Shown: positions 62,619 to 64,000 of the stretch, piece after piece
Layout: each line of letters opens with the position of its first letter
How positions within the stretch are numbered: position 1 is the first letter of the stretch
Source of the DNA: Tragulus kanchil
Taxonomy: Eukaryota; Chordata; Mammalia; Artiodactyla; Tragulidae
Direction of reading: 5' to 3'
Assembly: GCA_022376925.1 (NCBI GenBank)
Contig: JAIOJX010000004.1
Span: 173,133,501-173,197,500 of the forward strand
Length of the DNA stretch: 64,000 nt
Position numbers and translations under genes: made by a program
Notes under the pieces: generated by a model
Databases searched by the model: none
The model's input: only the letters and a program-made list of their open reading frames with translations
Told to the model about the DNA's origin: nothing

Positions 62619-64000
62619 CTATAAAAACACCACCAGTAAGATTCACATCAAGGACTGGAAAACGTGATGCAAGGAGTCTGTCCCCGCCCCTCACCTGAAC
62701 CTAAACGTGCCACGTAAGCCGCTACAGAAACTGAGAGCCCCGCTGGACGGGGAGCGGGGGTACGGCGGCGCGGGCTGGGCTGCTGTTCGGGCTTAGGGGT
62801 GTGTCCGGCCTTGTCTTCAGTGTGCCGCAAAGCCACACGGAGAACCACCTGCCAGCACTCACACACACACTCGGAAAAGGAAAATCCCAGACAGGCTTCT
62901 AGCATTTCGTCCTCCAAGGTTCCTGTGACCACGTCTGCATCACGCCAAGGAGCACCGCGGCCCAGGAGGACGGAGACAACGGATGTCTCACGGGAGTCGG
63001 CAGAGCCACGAGTCCAGGCCAGGTGGAGGGAACACCAGCCAGGTCCGCATCGCCACGCCTCTGGACGTGCTGGCGCGCCGGGCGGCCTCCCGGCCGGAGC
63101 GTCAAAACCCACGGCACTCCCCTCACCCCAGCGCCCCCACCAGCGGGAGAGGAAGCCCCTGCCAGTCACAGAGGGCCATCCCTTTAAGAGAACGGCACTG
63201 CACAGCTCTCACTGGTGAGTGACTGAGCAAAACAATGCTGCTGCTCAAACAGCTCAGGCCGTGAGAGCTCAACTTTAAGAAGGTGCTCCTGCGCTGGGCC
63301 CTCCAGGTCTTTCCCTGCAGAGAACGCTGCAGCCGCAGCCGCAGCTGCAGCCGCAGGCCGAGGAGTAAGTGCTTCGTGGAGGGGCGCCCTGCTGTGCTGC
63401 AGCCCCCTGCTCCAGTGCCACACCCCGCCCAGAACGGCAGGGTCCTGGGGCTGTGGCCCACCCTAATCTTCTTTGAGGCCGAGAAGGCAAGGGGGCGCTC
63501 TGTTCTCTGCTTTGCCCTGGAGGGCCCTGGCCTGAGGACACAGCTGAAGGCAGGGCAAAGCAACAGAAGGAAAGTTTCCCTGCAGGAAGAAACACAGGGG
63601 ATTTACTGGCAACCACAGTTTTCTTTCTCAAGAACCAATATGCTAGCATCAGGGAGACGCACCTCTCACGGCCTCTAAGTCTCTCCGCAGACAACACGTG
63701 TTCGGGACCGCCCAGACCGACGGGGCCGCGGCACAAGCCCTGCCCGCAGGGGCTGGGCACAGCGAGGGAGGCGGGCCGCGGGCTCGGCCTGGTCGGGCGC
63801 AGGCCCCACACGCCACCGGCACGGCCAGCAGACGGCTGCTGTCCCGCCACACCTCAGGGACACTTTCATCCTGATCGCAAGGCGGGGACGCCCGTCTTTT
63901 TTATTTACAGGACTCTTTCGCTGCGTGACTTTCTAAGCAAATCTCTTAAAAACAATCCAGTGAACATCGACGGTGAATTTTTTTCAATAAAATACAATTT
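62619..64000 (-). other. NUP50: NUP50 intron upstream of the third-last exon (incomplete)
   Basis: No further NUP50 exon is recognisable to the end of the window, so the FG-repeat and N-terminal exons lie beyond it. A GCAGCC-type hexamer run occurs at 63327-63360 (GCTGCAGCCGCAGCCGCAGC and on). Confidence 0.7.

Noticed and set aside
63275..63850. 191-codon minus-strand frame as a further NUP50 exon
   Set aside because: It does not resemble NUP50 FG-repeat or importin-binding sequence and lacks convincing splice sites. It is treated as intron.

Overview
The window is mammalian nuclear DNA from a ruminant (Bovidae-like). The evidence is many tRNA-derived Bov-tA SINEs (heads such as GGACTTCCCTGGTGGTCCAG), Bov-A2 elements (GGCTTCCCTGGTGGCTCAG heads, here often on the minus strand) and BovB-like pieces, together with GT-AG introns and CpG islands. 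Species cannot be fixed from the sequence alone. Two convergent protein-coding genes are recognisable, in the order and orientation known from human chromosome 22q13.31: KIAA0930 (plus strand, complete coding region) and the 3' end of NUP50 (minus strand, last three coding exons).

Layout. 1-8.4 kb is intergenic, with SINEs and two overlapping tandem duplications. 8.4-9.7 kb is a CpG-island promoter and KIAA0930 exon 1. 9.2-34.4 kb is a long, SINE-rich intron 1. 34.4-46.6 kb (or 47.6 kb) carries exons 2-10, with a second CpG island around exon 2. Intron 7 carries the microRNA mir-1249 inside an L2 element. 47.6-48.8 kb is the KIAA0930 3'UTR, ending near an ATTAAA signal. 48.8-55.7 kb is intergenic, with MIR and L1 pieces. 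From about 55.7 kb upward lie the likely NUP50 3'UTR and then the exons encoding its C-terminal Ran-binding domain (59.9-62.6 kb). The rest is NUP50 intron.

The most striking structure is thirteen near-identical tandem duplications, each with an offset of about 1.05-1.16 kb. Twelve form six pairs that bracket 1.9-3.1 kb segments, and one stands alone. Each bracketed segment overlaps the DNA on both of its sides by about 1.1 kb, and several junctions carry scrambled, shortened versions of the true neighbouring sequence. This is the signature expected if gap-filling sequence was inserted without trimming overlaps. I read it as assembly error, not biology. It inflates the window by roughly 14 kb and falsely doubles KIAA0930 exons 4, 5, 8, 9 and 10. 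Collapsing the copies gives a 405-residue KIAA0930 protein (455 if an upstream ATG is used) with consistent splice phases throughout.

Functionally, KIAA0930 is a conserved DUF2045-family protein of unknown role. NUP50 is a nuclear-pore basket nucleoporin that binds importin-alpha and Ran. I see no undescribed system. The points most worth checking are the duplication artefact, the intact mir-1249 with its damaged partner copy, the alternative N-terminus with an overlapping upstream ORF, a GGGGCC hexanucleotide run just after exon 2, and a 32-bp minisatellite whose copy number differs between duplicate copies.
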